This document shows positions 37,101-45,832 of a stretch of DNA of 64,000 bases, in pieces (the first letter of the stretch is position 1; the number at the start of each line of letters is the position of its first letter). The stretch is from Lysinibacillus sp. JNUCC-52 (GTDB taxonomy: Bacteria; Bacillota; Bacilli; Bacillales_A; Planococcaceae), in assembly GCF_015999545.1 (NCBI RefSeq), contig NZ_CP065546.1, positions 3,380,001 through 3,444,000 of the forward strand, written 5' to 3'. Both the position numbers and the translations under genes were made by a program. The notes beneath the pieces were generated by a model that was not told where the DNA came from, searched no databases, and saw only the letters and a program-made list of their open reading frames with translations.

Positions 37101-37221
37101 CTCTGGAAGAATGATTGGCGTTATTTCACATGTAGCTGAGTTGAAAGCTGCAATGCCTGCAGTATTACACGTCGAAAAAACGTTGAGCGGACATAGCACA
37201 ACCCATTTTGAAGTAAAATAA
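34141..37221 (+). CDS. sbcC: Nuclease SbcCD subunit C (SMC-like ATPase)
   Basis: 1026 aa Rad50-type ATPase. Walker A GKTGAGKTTIFDAICYAL near residue 35, Q-loop QIVMLPQGEFRKLL, very Gln/Glu-rich coiled coil with the zinc hook CPVCG at about residue 521, C-terminal signature LSGGEKFNASLSLALGMAD and Walker B IETMFIDEGFGSLDEEAL. Translationally coupled to sbcD. Sites near the stop include a half GTGCCAGGCAC repeat and a short REP element that may serve as terminator. Confidence 0.96.
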   Translation: MKPLKLTITAFGPYKHTEVIDFQQLGEYRLFAISGKTGAGKTTIFDAICYALYGSGSGEDRQDTAMLRSGFAADDVYTSVELVFEMRGKVYQIVRQPGHIKAKNKSVTGKKVELAEMKDGKLDFSIVEKQQTNEVDKKLLEIIGLTKDQFSQIVMLPQGEFRKLLTSDSTNKEVILRKIFKTDRFSAMTKKLDIKRKEAEKDLEHAQQLKEHLLGQIAGVLPERPSTLFTCINNNTDNMHQLKNALEEEQFYYNASIRTEQMRYEEAYANHQKEQEYYSMAKALNEQFDQQAQRQARLQLLMQQREKYTSMEQEIQLAEQANRLIMLEQQCVDLRTEQNRKEQLYQQATINHHNAVEQLKKVQQLYTEEEAKEPERQHILQQEIELLALVPKFEAFESTQQNLGIIEQLVESSKRAVADNLAILEKEQMLVRQLTATIEQYEKQMEPYAGYLEQLPILKEQVTLLAQIEKYERACKEAERAMNNAHEQYQGSKQALQTKEQQWITGQASILAAKLKDGDPCPVCGSTTHQLTHREPLEVVDEAELESLRTMTNAMERKYLEQDATLKTTKQLLQEATEQLNAYHISIDNRLELTSSLHFIEQQVTVLKIVKDQLSVARTKLKGQHEKNEQLQQKQLQLEQHFAEQSKELIKQQAIVEEQQKQIPKHIQSLQALKQTIADVGSQKMALQSAWNAIQQNLQATKEATNKASMTEELAKTAYEELLNKLNEKREQFLVSMKDVGFAAYEEYAAAKRSDSEIEDLRKACRDYALQSHSLQQQIADGAKHLEGKEKQNLEELEEKLEMLRATYEEAFKTLQQTQSYAKACADFIVKVEDTAKEIRVLEQEAGRVKELYTVLNGQNPKKLSFERYIQINYLDKITAAANIRLFHLSNGQFELRRSDRLEKHAKQSGLGLDVYDAYTDQLRDVKTLSGGEKFNASLSLALGMADVIQSFQGNIRIETMFIDEGFGSLDEEALNKAIDTLIDLQDSGRMIGVISHVAELKAAMPAVLHVEKTLSGHSTTHFEVK

Positions 37222-37246
37222 GTGCCAGGCACTCAAACAATTCTTA
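37222..37246. repeat. Half copy of the GTGCC-type repeat
   Basis: AGTGCCAGGCACTCAAACAA directly after the sbcC stop codon; only one arm is present. Confidence 0.65.
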
Positions 37247-37268
37247 AATAATTTATAGATAACATAGT

Positions 37269-37329
37269 AAAAACCCACGAAGACTCCTGCGGCTTACATT
37301 GTGCCTGCTGGAAAGCGATGTGGGTTTTT
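37269..37329. repeat. Short REP-like element, copy C (61 bp), possible terminator
   Basis: Same outline as copies A and B but the centre is deleted. Terminal stems are AAAAACCCAC / GTGGGTTTTT: one base pair changed on both sides relative to copies A and B, which keeps pairing. Confidence 0.75.
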
Positions 37330-37352
37330 ACGTTATAGGAGCCCATTGGCTA

Positions 37353-37475
37353 TTATTTTTTGTGTGTCGTTACGTTAGGTGTTGTTCCTTTTTTTGCTGC
37401 GACCACTTTTTTGACAATCGGAATAACGATGGGCGCTAATTTTATTGCAGTTTTAACTACCTTCGATACTTTCAT
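37353..37475 (-). CDS. Small cationic amphipathic protein, 40 aa
   Basis: Starts MKVSKVVKTAIKLAPIVIPI, then VKKVVAAKKG and a Thr/Lys tail. AAGGAG lies 11 bases before the ATG. Valine/isoleucine alternate with lysine on a helical wheel, so a membrane-surface amphipathic helix is likely. No homologue recognised; it could be a membrane-binding spore or stress peptide or an antimicrobial-like peptide. Lies 31 bp downstream of the DUF4870 gene on the same strand. Confidence 0.5.
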   Translation of the reverse strand: MKVSKVVKTAIKLAPIVIPIVKKVVAAKKGTTPNVTTHKK

Positions 37476-37506
37476 GAATACGACAGCTCCTTCATACTAA
37501 AAATTT

Positions 37507-37839
37507 TTAACGAATAACTCGTACAGCTTGAACAATATTCCAAATGACAATGCCTAATGAAACGAGTAAATAAATGCCAAAAGATACAAACCATATGATA
37601 ATAAATGTATTCCCATTAGAAGAAGGATCAAACGTGTTCAATGATATTGTAGAAAATACAAAGACGATAAAGAAAATGATACCGAAGATAAATGGTATTA
37701 AGTGAGATATAAGTGCTCTAATGGAATGTCTCTTGACATCACTATCTTTTGATACAAAATAAACGATTACTGGAACGATAAATGGTGCAAAAAAAATACT
37801 GAGATAACTAAAGGCAGATAAAATTTTTTGATTCTCCAT
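37507..37839 (-). CDS. DUF4870 membrane protein
   Basis: 110 aa with three membrane helices. Begins MENQKILSAFSYLSIFFAPF and has the family's S-YLS-FFAPFIVP and KRHSIRALISHL features. AGGAGG precedes the ATG at 37839; the frame is open upstream without a site. Function unknown. Same strand as the 40-aa gene. Confidence 0.8.
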   Translation of the reverse strand: MENQKILSAFSYLSIFFAPFIVPVIVYFVSKDSDVKRHSIRALISHLIPFIFGIIFFIVFVFSTISLNTFDPSSNGNTFIIIWFVSFGIYLLVSLGIVIWNIVQAVRVIR

Positions 37840-37910
37840 AGTAGTCCCTCCTTTTAAATTATTTACGCATAGAAAACGCGAAAGTTTCAAAAAAATTAAT
37901 GTGGAAAAGG

Positions 37911-37939
37911 TTGTAATTGCATAAGGGTTTACGTACAAT
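37911..37939 (+). promoter_or_regulatory. Sigma-A promoter of the TPP riboswitch-thiT unit
   Basis: TTGTAA (37911-37916), 17-bp spacer, TACAAT (37934-37939), about 27 bp before the riboswitch core. Confidence 0.6.
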
Positions 37940-37972
37940 GAGGATGTTCAACAAAATAATAAGATGTAACGA

Positions 37973-38063
37973 CCACAAGGGGAGCTGATGATGTCAGCTG
38001 AGACTGGGCACGTAATGCCTTTACTCTTCGAACCTGTAAGTTAACGCTTGCGTAGGGATGTGG
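37973..38063 (+). ncRNA. TPP (THI-box) riboswitch
   Basis: P1 formed by CCACA (37973-37977) and TGTGG (38059-38063). Conserved pieces seen: AGGGGAGCT, CAGCTGAGACTGGGCA, CTTCGAACCTGT and GCGTAGGGA. These match the THI-box consensus. Located upstream of thiT with a terminator in between. Confidence 0.95.
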
Positions 38064-38081
38064 ATAGAAACCGACACTTTT

Positions 38082-38115
38082 ACGATGTGAGGCTCTGTCC
38101 TGGCATCGTTTTTTT
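38082..38115 (+). terminator. Riboswitch-controlled terminator
   Basis: ACGATG..AGG pairs with CCT..CATCGT then T7. Expected to form when TPP is bound, shutting off thiT. Confidence 0.8.
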
Positions 38116-38195
38116 ATGCCAGTTGACATGCATATCAAAAAGATTTCTATTCCTGCTCTTGTATCCTACATCGGAACAAAGGAGAGAATAATAAA

Positions 38196-38756
38196 ATGGA
38201 CAAAAAAAGATTACTCATGCTGATGGAAATTGCAATTTTTGCAGCGCTAGGACTTGTACTCGATCAAGTTTCTTTTAAAGTATGGGCGCAAGGTGGCTCC
38301 GTAAGCCTAGTAATGATACCAATCATCTTAATGGCATTACGTTGGGGGCTCTTAGCTGGACTAACAACAGGTTTACTAATTGGAGTTATGCAAACGATGT
38401 TTGGCGCTTATATTGTGCATTGGCTACAAGGCTTACTAGATTACGGTGTAGCATTTACGGTCGTTGGTTTAGCGGCAGTAGTACGTGGACCTATATTTAA
38501 AGCGACAGCCGCTTTGAACAAAAAGAAAATGGCCCTTTACATTGTAATCGGTACAGTATTAGCAGGTTTCCTACGTTATTTAGCCCATACAATTGCAGGG
38601 GCTGTATTTTTTGCAGAATATGCAGGCGAGCAAAACGCATGGATTTATTCAATCATATACAATGGAACATACATGCTTCCAGCAACAATATTAACAGCGA
38701 TCGTTGGTGTGATATTATTTACAGCTGCACCCCAATTAATGCAACGAAAATCATAA
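38196..38756 (+). CDS. thiT: Thiamine transporter ThiT (ECF S-component)
   Basis: 186 aa, six membrane helices. Substrate-binding subunit for thiamine in a shared ECF transporter. Family marks: KVWAQGGSVSLVMIPI (thiamine site), GLLTG-like LLAGLTTGLLIGV, the YIVHWLQGLLDY segment and a C-terminal NGTYMLPATILTAIVGV. AAAGGAGAG upstream. Controlled by the TPP riboswitch directly before it. Confidence 0.93.
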   Translation: MDKKRLLMLMEIAIFAALGLVLDQVSFKVWAQGGSVSLVMIPIILMALRWGLLAGLTTGLLIGVMQTMFGAYIVHWLQGLLDYGVAFTVVGLAAVVRGPIFKATAALNKKKMALYIVIGTVLAGFLRYLAHTIAGAVFFAEYAGEQNAWIYSIIYNGTYMLPATILTAIVGVILFTAAPQLMQRKS

Positions 38757-38783
38757 ACACGATAAGACTGTCCCAAAAGTGAA

Positions 38784-38822
38784 AATAGTATGCTAAGTGT
38801 AACTTAGTGTGCTATTTTTTTT
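38784..38822 (+). terminator. Terminator after thiT
   Basis: AATAGTATGCTAAGT pairs (with G-U pairs) with ACTTAGTGTGCTATT, then T7. Confidence 0.8.
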
Positions 38823-39001
38823 ATATTTCAAGACAATTGGGTCGCTGTTGTTAGTACCAGAACTTCTAAAAGGGTCTGTTTTTTACTTGTCTGGTACTTA
38901 TGAAATAATGTTAGCATAGAATAATTAAAGCGTTTGGCGTTATGGACATATAAAGTTATGTTATATTAATGAATAGATATTAGATGAAAGGGACGTTATA
39001 A

Positions 39002-39757
<756 letters not shown>

Positions 39758-39772
39758 AATAAAGGCTAGATG

Positions 39773-39817
39773 AAAAAGCAGTTTACCGATTTATTTTCGG
39801 TAAGCTGCTTTTTTTTT
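39773..39817. terminator. Bidirectional terminator overlapping the next gene's stop
   Basis: AAAAAGCAGTTTACCGA pairs with TCGGTAAGCTGCTTTTT. The stop codon of the convergent membrane protein (39791-39793) lies in the loop, so its last codons form one stem arm. Confidence 0.85.
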
Positions 39818-40504
39818 AACAAATAGGATACCAACAATTAGGACACCACATAAAAATAATGCCGCTGTCGTCACAAGTAATTCATCAAGATGATTATGGA
39901 GCGCAATACCAATAAATGCCCAAATAAACACGCTAGGATAGACAATGTCGTAATAATGGTAACGAATATGTAAGGCGATAGCTACACTGATTGACAGTAA
40001 AATAACTGCCCAAAGTGGGTTGCTAAGTCCAAAACCATGCCATCCATAAGATGTTAATGTAAAACTTGCATTTGTCATCATGATAAATGTAGACCAGGCA
40101 AAATAAAGTGATATGGGTAGTCGGCCAGATAAAGTATTATTTGTATACGGATAAGTACTATAAAGTAAAAATAAGTACAATACTAATATGACAGAGCAGC
40201 AAATAAAGACTATGAATAATTCATAATGCCAAAATAAAATAGAGAGCGCCTGTAATATGCAAACATTGCTAAAGAGAACAGTCTGTTTAATAGATGTCTT
40301 TTGAAAATTCATAACTAACCAATAAGCAAGTAAAATGTAAATTAATATCCATATCATATAACTAATATTAATAGGTGCAAACATTACGGGAAAACGATTT
40401 GAGATTTCTAACGAAGATTGACCATTTATTTTTATAAAATAGGATGAAAAGGTTAGGATGAGTGAGACAATAAAGGTTATTGTCATTAAAATAATCTTAG
40501 GCAA
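39791..40504 (-). CDS. TspO/MBR-related integral membrane protein
   Basis: 237 aa, about seven hydrophobic helices. Segments MFAPINISYMIWILIYILLAYW and RLPISLYFAWSTFIMMTNASF, then GWHGFGLSNPLWAV, recall the extended tryptophan-rich sensory protein (TspO/MBR) family found in Firmicutes. Probable TTG start with GGGAGAGGAAG upstream. Monocistronic, convergent with mapB. The family call is tentative and function is unknown. Confidence 0.6.
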   Translation of the reverse strand: MPKIILMTITFIVSLILTFSSYFIKINGQSSLEISNRFPVMFAPINISYMIWILIYILLAYWLVMNFQKTSIKQTVLFSNVCILQALSILFWHYELFIVFICCSVILVLYLFLLYSTYPYTNNTLSGRLPISLYFAWSTFIMMTNASFTLTSYGWHGFGLSNPLWAVILLSISVAIALHIRYHYYDIVYPSVFIWAFIGIALHNHLDELLVTTAALFLCGVLIVGILFVKKKAAYRK

Positions 40505-40710
40505 GGCTTCCTCTCCCTTCGTGTTAAATTGTATAGGGAAAAGACAAATAAGTATATGACTGTCACATAATATCTATTTCATTATAGCGGAAAACCCTTA
40601 CAATGTATCAATGAATTTGCTTTAAAAAAACTACAATTTACCATTTGAATATGCATCCAAATATTTCTTTAGTACAATAGAAATAACCAATTTGAAGGAG
40701 TGAAATTTTT

Positions 40711-41535
40711 ATGGCCCAAAATCTTAAAAATCTTGACCTATCGATTGAACTAGACAAAAAACTGTATAAAAAGAAATTAAAAGTACTTCAATATGAAATG
40801 TTAAATGCACAGCAATTTTTACTAAACAATAAAATCGGACTTATTCTAGTATTTGAAGGAATGGATGCAGCGGGTAAGGGTGGTGCTATTAAACGTCTGA
40901 TTGAACGCGTAGACCCAAGAGGTTATATAGTCCATCCAATTTCAGCTCCACAGCCTCACGAACTACGCTATAACTACTTGCAACGCTTTTGGAGAAAGTT
41001 ACCACAGCATGGACAAATCGCTATATTCGACCGTTCTTGGTATGGACGAGTGCTAGTAGAGCGTATTGAAGGATTTGCTACTAAGGATGAATGGTCTCGT
41101 GCATATGAAGAGATTAACAACTTTGAAAAGATTTTAACTGCGGGAGACTACATTATTATAAAGTTTTGGTTACATGTTTCAGATGAAGAGCAGTTGAAGC
41201 GTTTTAATGAGCGCGCGCAGGATCCATATAAATCATGGAAGTTAACGGATGAAGACTGGAGAAATCGTGAGAAATCTCCTGAGTATATAGAAGCGGCAAA
41301 TGAAATGTTTGCTAAAACAGATAAGAAAAACGCGCCTTGGATTTTGGTGGCAGGAAACGATAAAAAACATGCGCGAGTACAGGTGCTACAAGAAACACTT
41401 GCACATATTGAACGCGAGGCACAAAAAAGAGGTCTACATCTATCAAATGTATTGGATAAGTCCCATTTAGAGGATGCTGAATCTTCCAGTATTGAATTAC
41501 AAATACATTCTAAAAGAACAAGTAAAAACAAGTAA
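40711..41535 (+). CDS. Polyphosphate kinase 2 family protein
   Basis: 274 aa. Phosphotransferase using polyphosphate with nucleoside mono- or diphosphates. Walker A GMDAAGKGG (about residue 50), the lid-module region RGYIVHPISAPQPHELRYNYLQRFW, Walker B-like IFDRSWYGRVLVERIEG and DEDWRNREK. Single-domain PPK2. AAGGAGTG upstream. The class (I, II or III) is not certain from sequence alone. Confidence 0.9.
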   Translation: MAQNLKNLDLSIELDKKLYKKKLKVLQYEMLNAQQFLLNNKIGLILVFEGMDAAGKGGAIKRLIERVDPRGYIVHPISAPQPHELRYNYLQRFWRKLPQHGQIAIFDRSWYGRVLVERIEGFATKDEWSRAYEEINNFEKILTAGDYIIIKFWLHVSDEEQLKRFNERAQDPYKSWKLTDEDWRNREKSPEYIEAANEMFAKTDKKNAPWILVAGNDKKHARVQVLQETLAHIEREAQKRGLHLSNVLDKSHLEDAESSSIELQIHSKRTSKNK

Positions 41536-41648
41536 ATAAATTGATTAGTGCTGTGATAACAAGACAAGACTGTTTTAGTTGTAGCAGCATCTTTTTTTAC
41601 ATACAATGAATATGTATTTACATTTATCGGAAGGCTTGTGGGGGAGAA

Positions 41649-42239
41649 ATGGTGCTTAAAATTTGGAATTTATTAAGGAAAAAGGGTGGAAATGTGGTAT
41701 CGATTCAAGGAAGAAAATGCTACGTTCGCACATTCCAAGAAAAAGATGCACAAAGCTTAATGGGTCTAGTAAGTCGAAATAAATATTTTTGGTCTACATA
41801 TGAACCGTTACAGCGACCTGAATACTATACAGTTGAAGCACAATATAAAAAAATTCAAGAAAGTTTATATTTAATGAATTCGAAGAGAGAATTTACATTT
41901 GGTATTTATGAGCTCGGTACAAATAATTTAATTGGGCATATTTCGTTGTATGCTATCAAGCGTTTACCGTATTCGAGTGCATTTGTTGGCTATGCAATGG
42001 ATGAAATCTATGTTGGGAAAGGGATCGTTTCAGAAGCTGTAGAATTAGTTGTACAATTTGCCTTTGAACAAATTGGGTTACATCGAGTAGAGGCATATGT
42101 ATCAACTGAAAATAGTGCATCTATTCGGGTCTTAGAAAAATCAGGTTTTCAACAAGAAGGTTTGTTAAGAAAATTATTGTATATTAACGGTCAATGGGTA
42201 GATCACTATATGTATGCCCGCTTAGAGCCAACAGTATAA
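41649..42239 (+). CDS. GNAT acetyltransferase, RimJ/RimL type
   Basis: 196 aa. The acetyl-CoA signature is in the block YVGKGIVSEAVELVVQFAFEQIGLHRVEAYV, followed by NSASIRVLEKSGFQQEG, typical of ribosomal-protein/antibiotic N-acetyltransferases. Start uncertain: GGGGGAG is only 3 bases before ATG 41649, and GTG 41694 (VSIQGRKCYVR) with GGGTGG upstream would remove a 15-residue extension that is unusual for the family. Confidence 0.83.
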   Translation: MVLKIWNLLRKKGGNVVSIQGRKCYVRTFQEKDAQSLMGLVSRNKYFWSTYEPLQRPEYYTVEAQYKKIQESLYLMNSKREFTFGIYELGTNNLIGHISLYAIKRLPYSSAFVGYAMDEIYVGKGIVSEAVELVVQFAFEQIGLHRVEAYVSTENSASIRVLEKSGFQQEGLLRKLLYINGQWVDHYMYARLEPTV

Positions 42240-42286
42240 ATACGATATAAGCTATAAAAAGTGAAATGTGGTCGGGACAAAAGAGT

Positions 42287-42323
42287 AAAAAGTGTTAGAT
42301 TGATGGCAGTCTAACACTTTTTT
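42287..42323. terminator. Terminator after the GNAT gene
   Basis: AAAAAGTGTTAGA / TCTAACACTTTTT perfect stem. Confidence 0.88.
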
Positions 42324-42344
42324 CTATGCCATTGTTGTGCGCTA

Positions 42345-42945
42345 CGGCGGGCGCTTTCCGCGGGCACAGCGTAAGCCGCAACCCTCGCTAACGCGCGGTT
42401 TGTTGCGTCTTACGTTTTGTGCGTTCCCGAAGGAGTTGCCCGCCCTTCACTCCAATCAACTGGTGTCATTATGCTCTTTCGAAGGAAAAAGTTAAAATAC
42501 AGTACAATTATTTTACTTATTAATATTTCTGCTATTCGTCTGCTATAGTCATTAAATAAACTTAGAGGTCTATTGCCGTTGATTTCCGCTACGAGCGGGC
42601 GCTTTCCGCGGGCACATCGTAAGCCGCAACCCTCGCTAACGCGCGATTTGTTGCGTCTTACGTTTTGTGCTGTTCCCGCAGGAGTCGCCCGCCCTTCACT
42701 CCAATCAACTGGTGTCATTATGCTCTTTCGAAGGAAAAAGTTAAAATACAGTACAATTATTGCACTTATTAATATATCTGCTAGTCGTCTGCTATAGTCA
42801 TTAAATAAACTTAGAGGTCTACTCCAGTTGATTTCCGCTACGGCGGGCGCTTTCCGCGGGCACAGCGTAAGCCGCAACCCTCGCTAACGCGCGGACAGTT
42901 GCGTTTTACGTACTGTGCGTTCCCGCAGGCCGCCTTCGCTGTCAA
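42345..42945. repeat. Tandem array of REP elements, 248-bp unit, 2.4 copies
   Basis: GCGCTTTCCG recurs at 42351, 42599 and 42847, exactly 248 bp apart. Each unit is a GC-rich REP hairpin plus a constant spacer (CTCCAATCAACTGGTGTCAT onward). Terminal stems here are GGCGGGC / GCCCGCC type, unlike copies A-C. Open frames across this array are repeat artefacts. Confidence 0.88.
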
Positions 42946-43000
42946 CTACTCATTCTTTAATAAGTTCATAGACCACATGCTCATTTGGCTCATCGACCAT

Positions 43001-43750
43001 TCATTTAACAGCTTCGAATGTAATGACTTGATTTCGATTTGTAGGGTATTGCTGATAGCTATAGTCTGCTGAAATAACGATGTCTCTAAAGCCAATTTGC
43101 ATTAAAAGCCTTTTAAATTCATTGATCCCATACCATTTCAATGTGAAGATTTCAAATTCGCTGTCGATACAGGTACCATCTTTCCATTTATCATAGCGAT
43201 GATGGGAAGTAGTCGTTTGTTCGATATGATTCATTTCAGATTGTGTTACTTGTAATGTAATCAATTCACCTTGTTTGTTTGTAAACGTTCGATAATGTGA
43301 GCTACCTTCGCTAAATTCTGGTTGTAAAAATAAATCGACTATTAATCTGCCATTTGGTTCTAAATGACGGTAAAAATTAGCTAGTATATGCATAGCTTTG
43401 TCATCATCATCAATTAACAAAAATGTTCCTGCAGGGAGAATAATTGCTTCATAATGGGATTCTGACTGAAAGGTCTCCATATCGGCTAGAAAGATGTTTG
43501 CTTCTTTATTTGCCAGTGTTAAATTGTCTCGACAGTAAGTTAACATTTCTTCAGATAAATCAAACCCTTCGATTGACAACCCTCGCTCAAGTAATGGAAT
43601 TAAAATACGCCCCGTTCCAACGGCTGGCTCTAATATTTTTCCTTTTACCTGAGAAAGTCTTTCGCTATAGTATTCAACATCTCCAAAAGAACTTCCAATT
43701 GGTTTATCAAGATTATAAACTTCTGCTGAAATAGAATGATAGGATTGCAT
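43001..43750 (-). CDS. Class I SAM-dependent methyltransferase
   Basis: 249 aa. SAM-binding motif I ILEPAVGTGRILIPLL (about residue 36), then IEGFDLSEEML and EAIILPAGTFLLID. C-terminal half has a beta-rich HYRTFTNKQGELI segment seen in small-molecule methyltransferases. AGGAGG five bases before the ATG. Substrate unknown. Divergent from the AraC-type regulator. Confidence 0.85.
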   Translation of the reverse strand: MQSYHSISAEVYNLDKPIGSSFGDVEYYSERLSQVKGKILEPAVGTGRILIPLLERGLSIEGFDLSEEMLTYCRDNLTLANKEANIFLADMETFQSESHYEAIILPAGTFLLIDDDDKAMHILANFYRHLEPNGRLIVDLFLQPEFSEGSSHYRTFTNKQGELITLQVTQSEMNHIEQTTTSHHRYDKWKDGTCIDSEFEIFTLKWYGINEFKRLLMQIGFRDIVISADYSYQQYPTNRNQVITFEAVK

Positions 43751-43891
43751 ATGTTCCTCCTGTGAAATTGTTTATTTTTCTATTTATAGAAATATTATAC
43801 ATAATTTAGTTGAAAGTATTTTAAAAAAACACAAGAAATATCATATAAAAGAAATGGATGCTATTTATAATTTTATTTGGGGGTGAGACAA

Positions 43892-44968
43892 ATGGATGAA
43901 CAGATCCAATTGATGATTGAGTGGATTGAAGGTAATTTAAAAAATCAATTCTCTTTGAATAAACTTGCTAATTTCATGGGCTATTCGCCTTACTATTGCT
44001 CTTTTAAATTTCACCAAGTAACAGGTATTAGTATACGACGGTATATACATCTTAGAAGATTGTATTTATCTACAGAAGATTTAGCGATGAACAGGAGAAT
44101 AGTGGACATCGCCTTTGAGTACGATTATTCTTCACAGGAAGCATATAGCAGAGCATTTAAAGCTATTTTTGGAATCAATCCTAAAGAATATCAACTTAAC
44201 AAAATGCCTGTTCAGTCCATTGTTAAACTTACTATGAATAAAGACGGGAAATGGTGTGAAATGCATAGTAATCAAACAACTGAAATAGAAAGGTTACAAA
44301 ATACGAATAAGGAGTTATTTGAGAGGGACGTACTTAACATTTTGAACGGACAAATGATGTATGAGGAATTTAAGAATAATAGGCTAATGGAAGATTGTGA
44401 TTACGCTCCATTTAACGAAGCTATGTGTGTAAACGCTACTACAACACAAGTTTTTAGTAAAGCATTTATAAACGAGCGAGCTTATGGACACCATGATTCC
44501 GTAGAGAATTACATTCAAAAGGTTATTGCTCCATTAGAAAATCTTTTTAACAAAGAGTATAAATATATCGTTTTATGGTTTGGTGAAGACATGTTTTGCC
44601 AAATGAACCTCCTTACACTACTATCTTATCTTGAACAGTCAGGCTATAAGGGGAAAGTGTTCTTAAATAGTTTCAGAGAGGACGAGTTTAAAGTTAATCA
44701 AACGGAACTGCAATTAGGGCATTATAATGCAGTATACAAGGAGGTATTGAATAACCACAATAAGCCATCGAACGACGTACTACCTGTAATGTATCAGGCC
44801 ATTAATATCTATTTGGATATGTTAAACGAAGATAATGCAGTAGTAAAATTTATTACCAAAAATAAAGACTTGCCAACAGCCGAATTGTTGAAGCAATGTT
44901 TTGTTCTATTTTCAACAGTAGGCTATGGTGATTTACAATATTTACAGCTTATCAATAAAATCAAATAG
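43892..44968 (+). CDS. AraC-type regulator fused to a DUF1835-like domain
   Basis: 358 aa. N-terminal AraC DNA-binding domain (residues 1-105: NKLANFMGYSPYYCSFKFHQVTG, IVDIAFEYDYSSQEAYSRAFK, NPKEYQ). The rest resembles DUF1835: APFNEAMC, an R-x-x-x-H patch, and IVLWFGEDMFCQMNLLTLLSYL. Start ATG 43892 with GGGGGTGAG. The DNA-binding domain is at the N-terminus, the reverse of classical AraC. Divergent from the methyltransferase gene, which may be its target. Confidence 0.75.
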   Translation: MDEQIQLMIEWIEGNLKNQFSLNKLANFMGYSPYYCSFKFHQVTGISIRRYIHLRRLYLSTEDLAMNRRIVDIAFEYDYSSQEAYSRAFKAIFGINPKEYQLNKMPVQSIVKLTMNKDGKWCEMHSNQTTEIERLQNTNKELFERDVLNILNGQMMYEEFKNNRLMEDCDYAPFNEAMCVNATTTQVFSKAFINERAYGHHDSVENYIQKVIAPLENLFNKEYKYIVLWFGEDMFCQMNLLTLLSYLEQSGYKGKVFLNSFREDEFKVNQTELQLGHYNAVYKEVLNNHNKPSNDVLPVMYQAINIYLDMLNEDNAVVKFITKNKDLPTAELLKQCFVLFSTVGYGDLQYLQLINKIK

Positions 44969-44971
44969 GAT

Positions 44972-45021
44972 AAAAAAATGTGTCTATCATTCGACCTTTC
45001 GATACGATAGACACATTTTTT
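44972..45021. terminator. Terminator after the AraC-type gene
   Basis: AAAAAAATGTGTCTATC pairs with GATAGACACATTTTTT. Confidence 0.85.
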
Positions 45022-45089
45022 ATTATATATTGAATGATTGTCTGCCAAAAGAACAGTGAGCTCTAAATAAGCTCAGTAATGTGTGTATA

Positions 45090-45650
45090 TTATTTGCTAC
45101 CATCGTCGATTAAATCAAGACGACCAGTATTCGGGTCAATTACTAAACCGTGAACAGGTACAGTTTGTACCATTAGTGGGTGATTACGAATGGTATCGAC
45201 ACTTTTCTTAACGCTAGTCGCTACATCGCCGAAACCACGTAAAAAGTCTTTTAAATCAATACCCGAGTATTCCATCATTTTAATCGTTTCTGGTTTAATA
45301 CCACGGTTAACCATTTTGCTAAGCATTGCATCTGGATCAACTGCGCTCATACCACAGTCGTAATGTCCAACTACATACACCTCATCAGCTTGTAGTTCAT
45401 AAACAGCAACAAGTAAACTACGCATTACGGCACCAAATGGGTGACTTACTAAAGCACCAGCACTTTTTACAATTTTTACGTCGCCGTTTCTTAAGTTCAT
45501 CGCTTTTGGTAATAGTTCTACAAGGCGCGTGTCCATACAAGATAAAACAACGATACGCTTATCTGGGTACTTTGTTGTAATAAAAGGCTCATATTTTTTT
45601 TCTTGAACGAAATCTTCATTGAACTTTAAAATATCTTTCAACATTGTCAT
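45090..45650 (-). CDS. Beta-carbonic anhydrase (YtiB-like)
   Basis: 186 aa; interconverts CO2 and bicarbonate. Zinc ligands in CMDTR (Cys-x-Asp-x-Arg, about residue 38) and GHYDCGM (His, Cys, about 96-99). Length equals B. subtilis YtiB. GGGAGC upstream of the ATG; a second ATG two codons on is possible. Monocistronic. Confidence 0.92.
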   Translation of the reverse strand: MTMLKDILKFNEDFVQEKKYEPFITTKYPDKRIVVLSCMDTRLVELLPKAMNLRNGDVKIVKSAGALVSHPFGAVMRSLLVAVYELQADEVYVVGHYDCGMSAVDPDAMLSKMVNRGIKPETIKMMEYSGIDLKDFLRGFGDVATSVKKSVDTIRNHPLMVQTVPVHGLVIDPNTGRLDLIDDGSK

Positions 45651-45793
45651 GAAATTTTGCTCCCTTCCCTACAGAAATATTTTAGAGCAAAAACGTAAAT
45701 ATGCAAATAATAATAACAATATTCATGCAATTTTATGAAAAAAAAAGAAGTTTGCTTAGTTAATTAGCGAATCCTAAGGCAATCCGTAAATGC

Positions 45794-45823
45794 AAAAAAA
45801 CAGCTACGTAAAGTAGCTGTTTT
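45794..45823 (-). terminator. Terminator of the 44-aa gene
   Basis: On the minus strand AAAACAGCTAC / GTAGCTGTTTT then T-run, 10 bp after the stop. Confidence 0.8.
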
Positions 45824-45832
45824 GATTATGAA

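Larger units (their letters stand above)
42240..43000. other. Intergenic stretch without genes
   Basis: Holds the GNAT terminator and the REP tandem array; nothing else seen. The convergent methyltransferase gene ends at 43001. Confidence 0.6.

Noticed and set aside
42410..42877. Long minus-strand open frame of 155 codons
   Set aside because: It runs through the tandem REP array and its own protein repeats with the DNA unit; no ribosome site.
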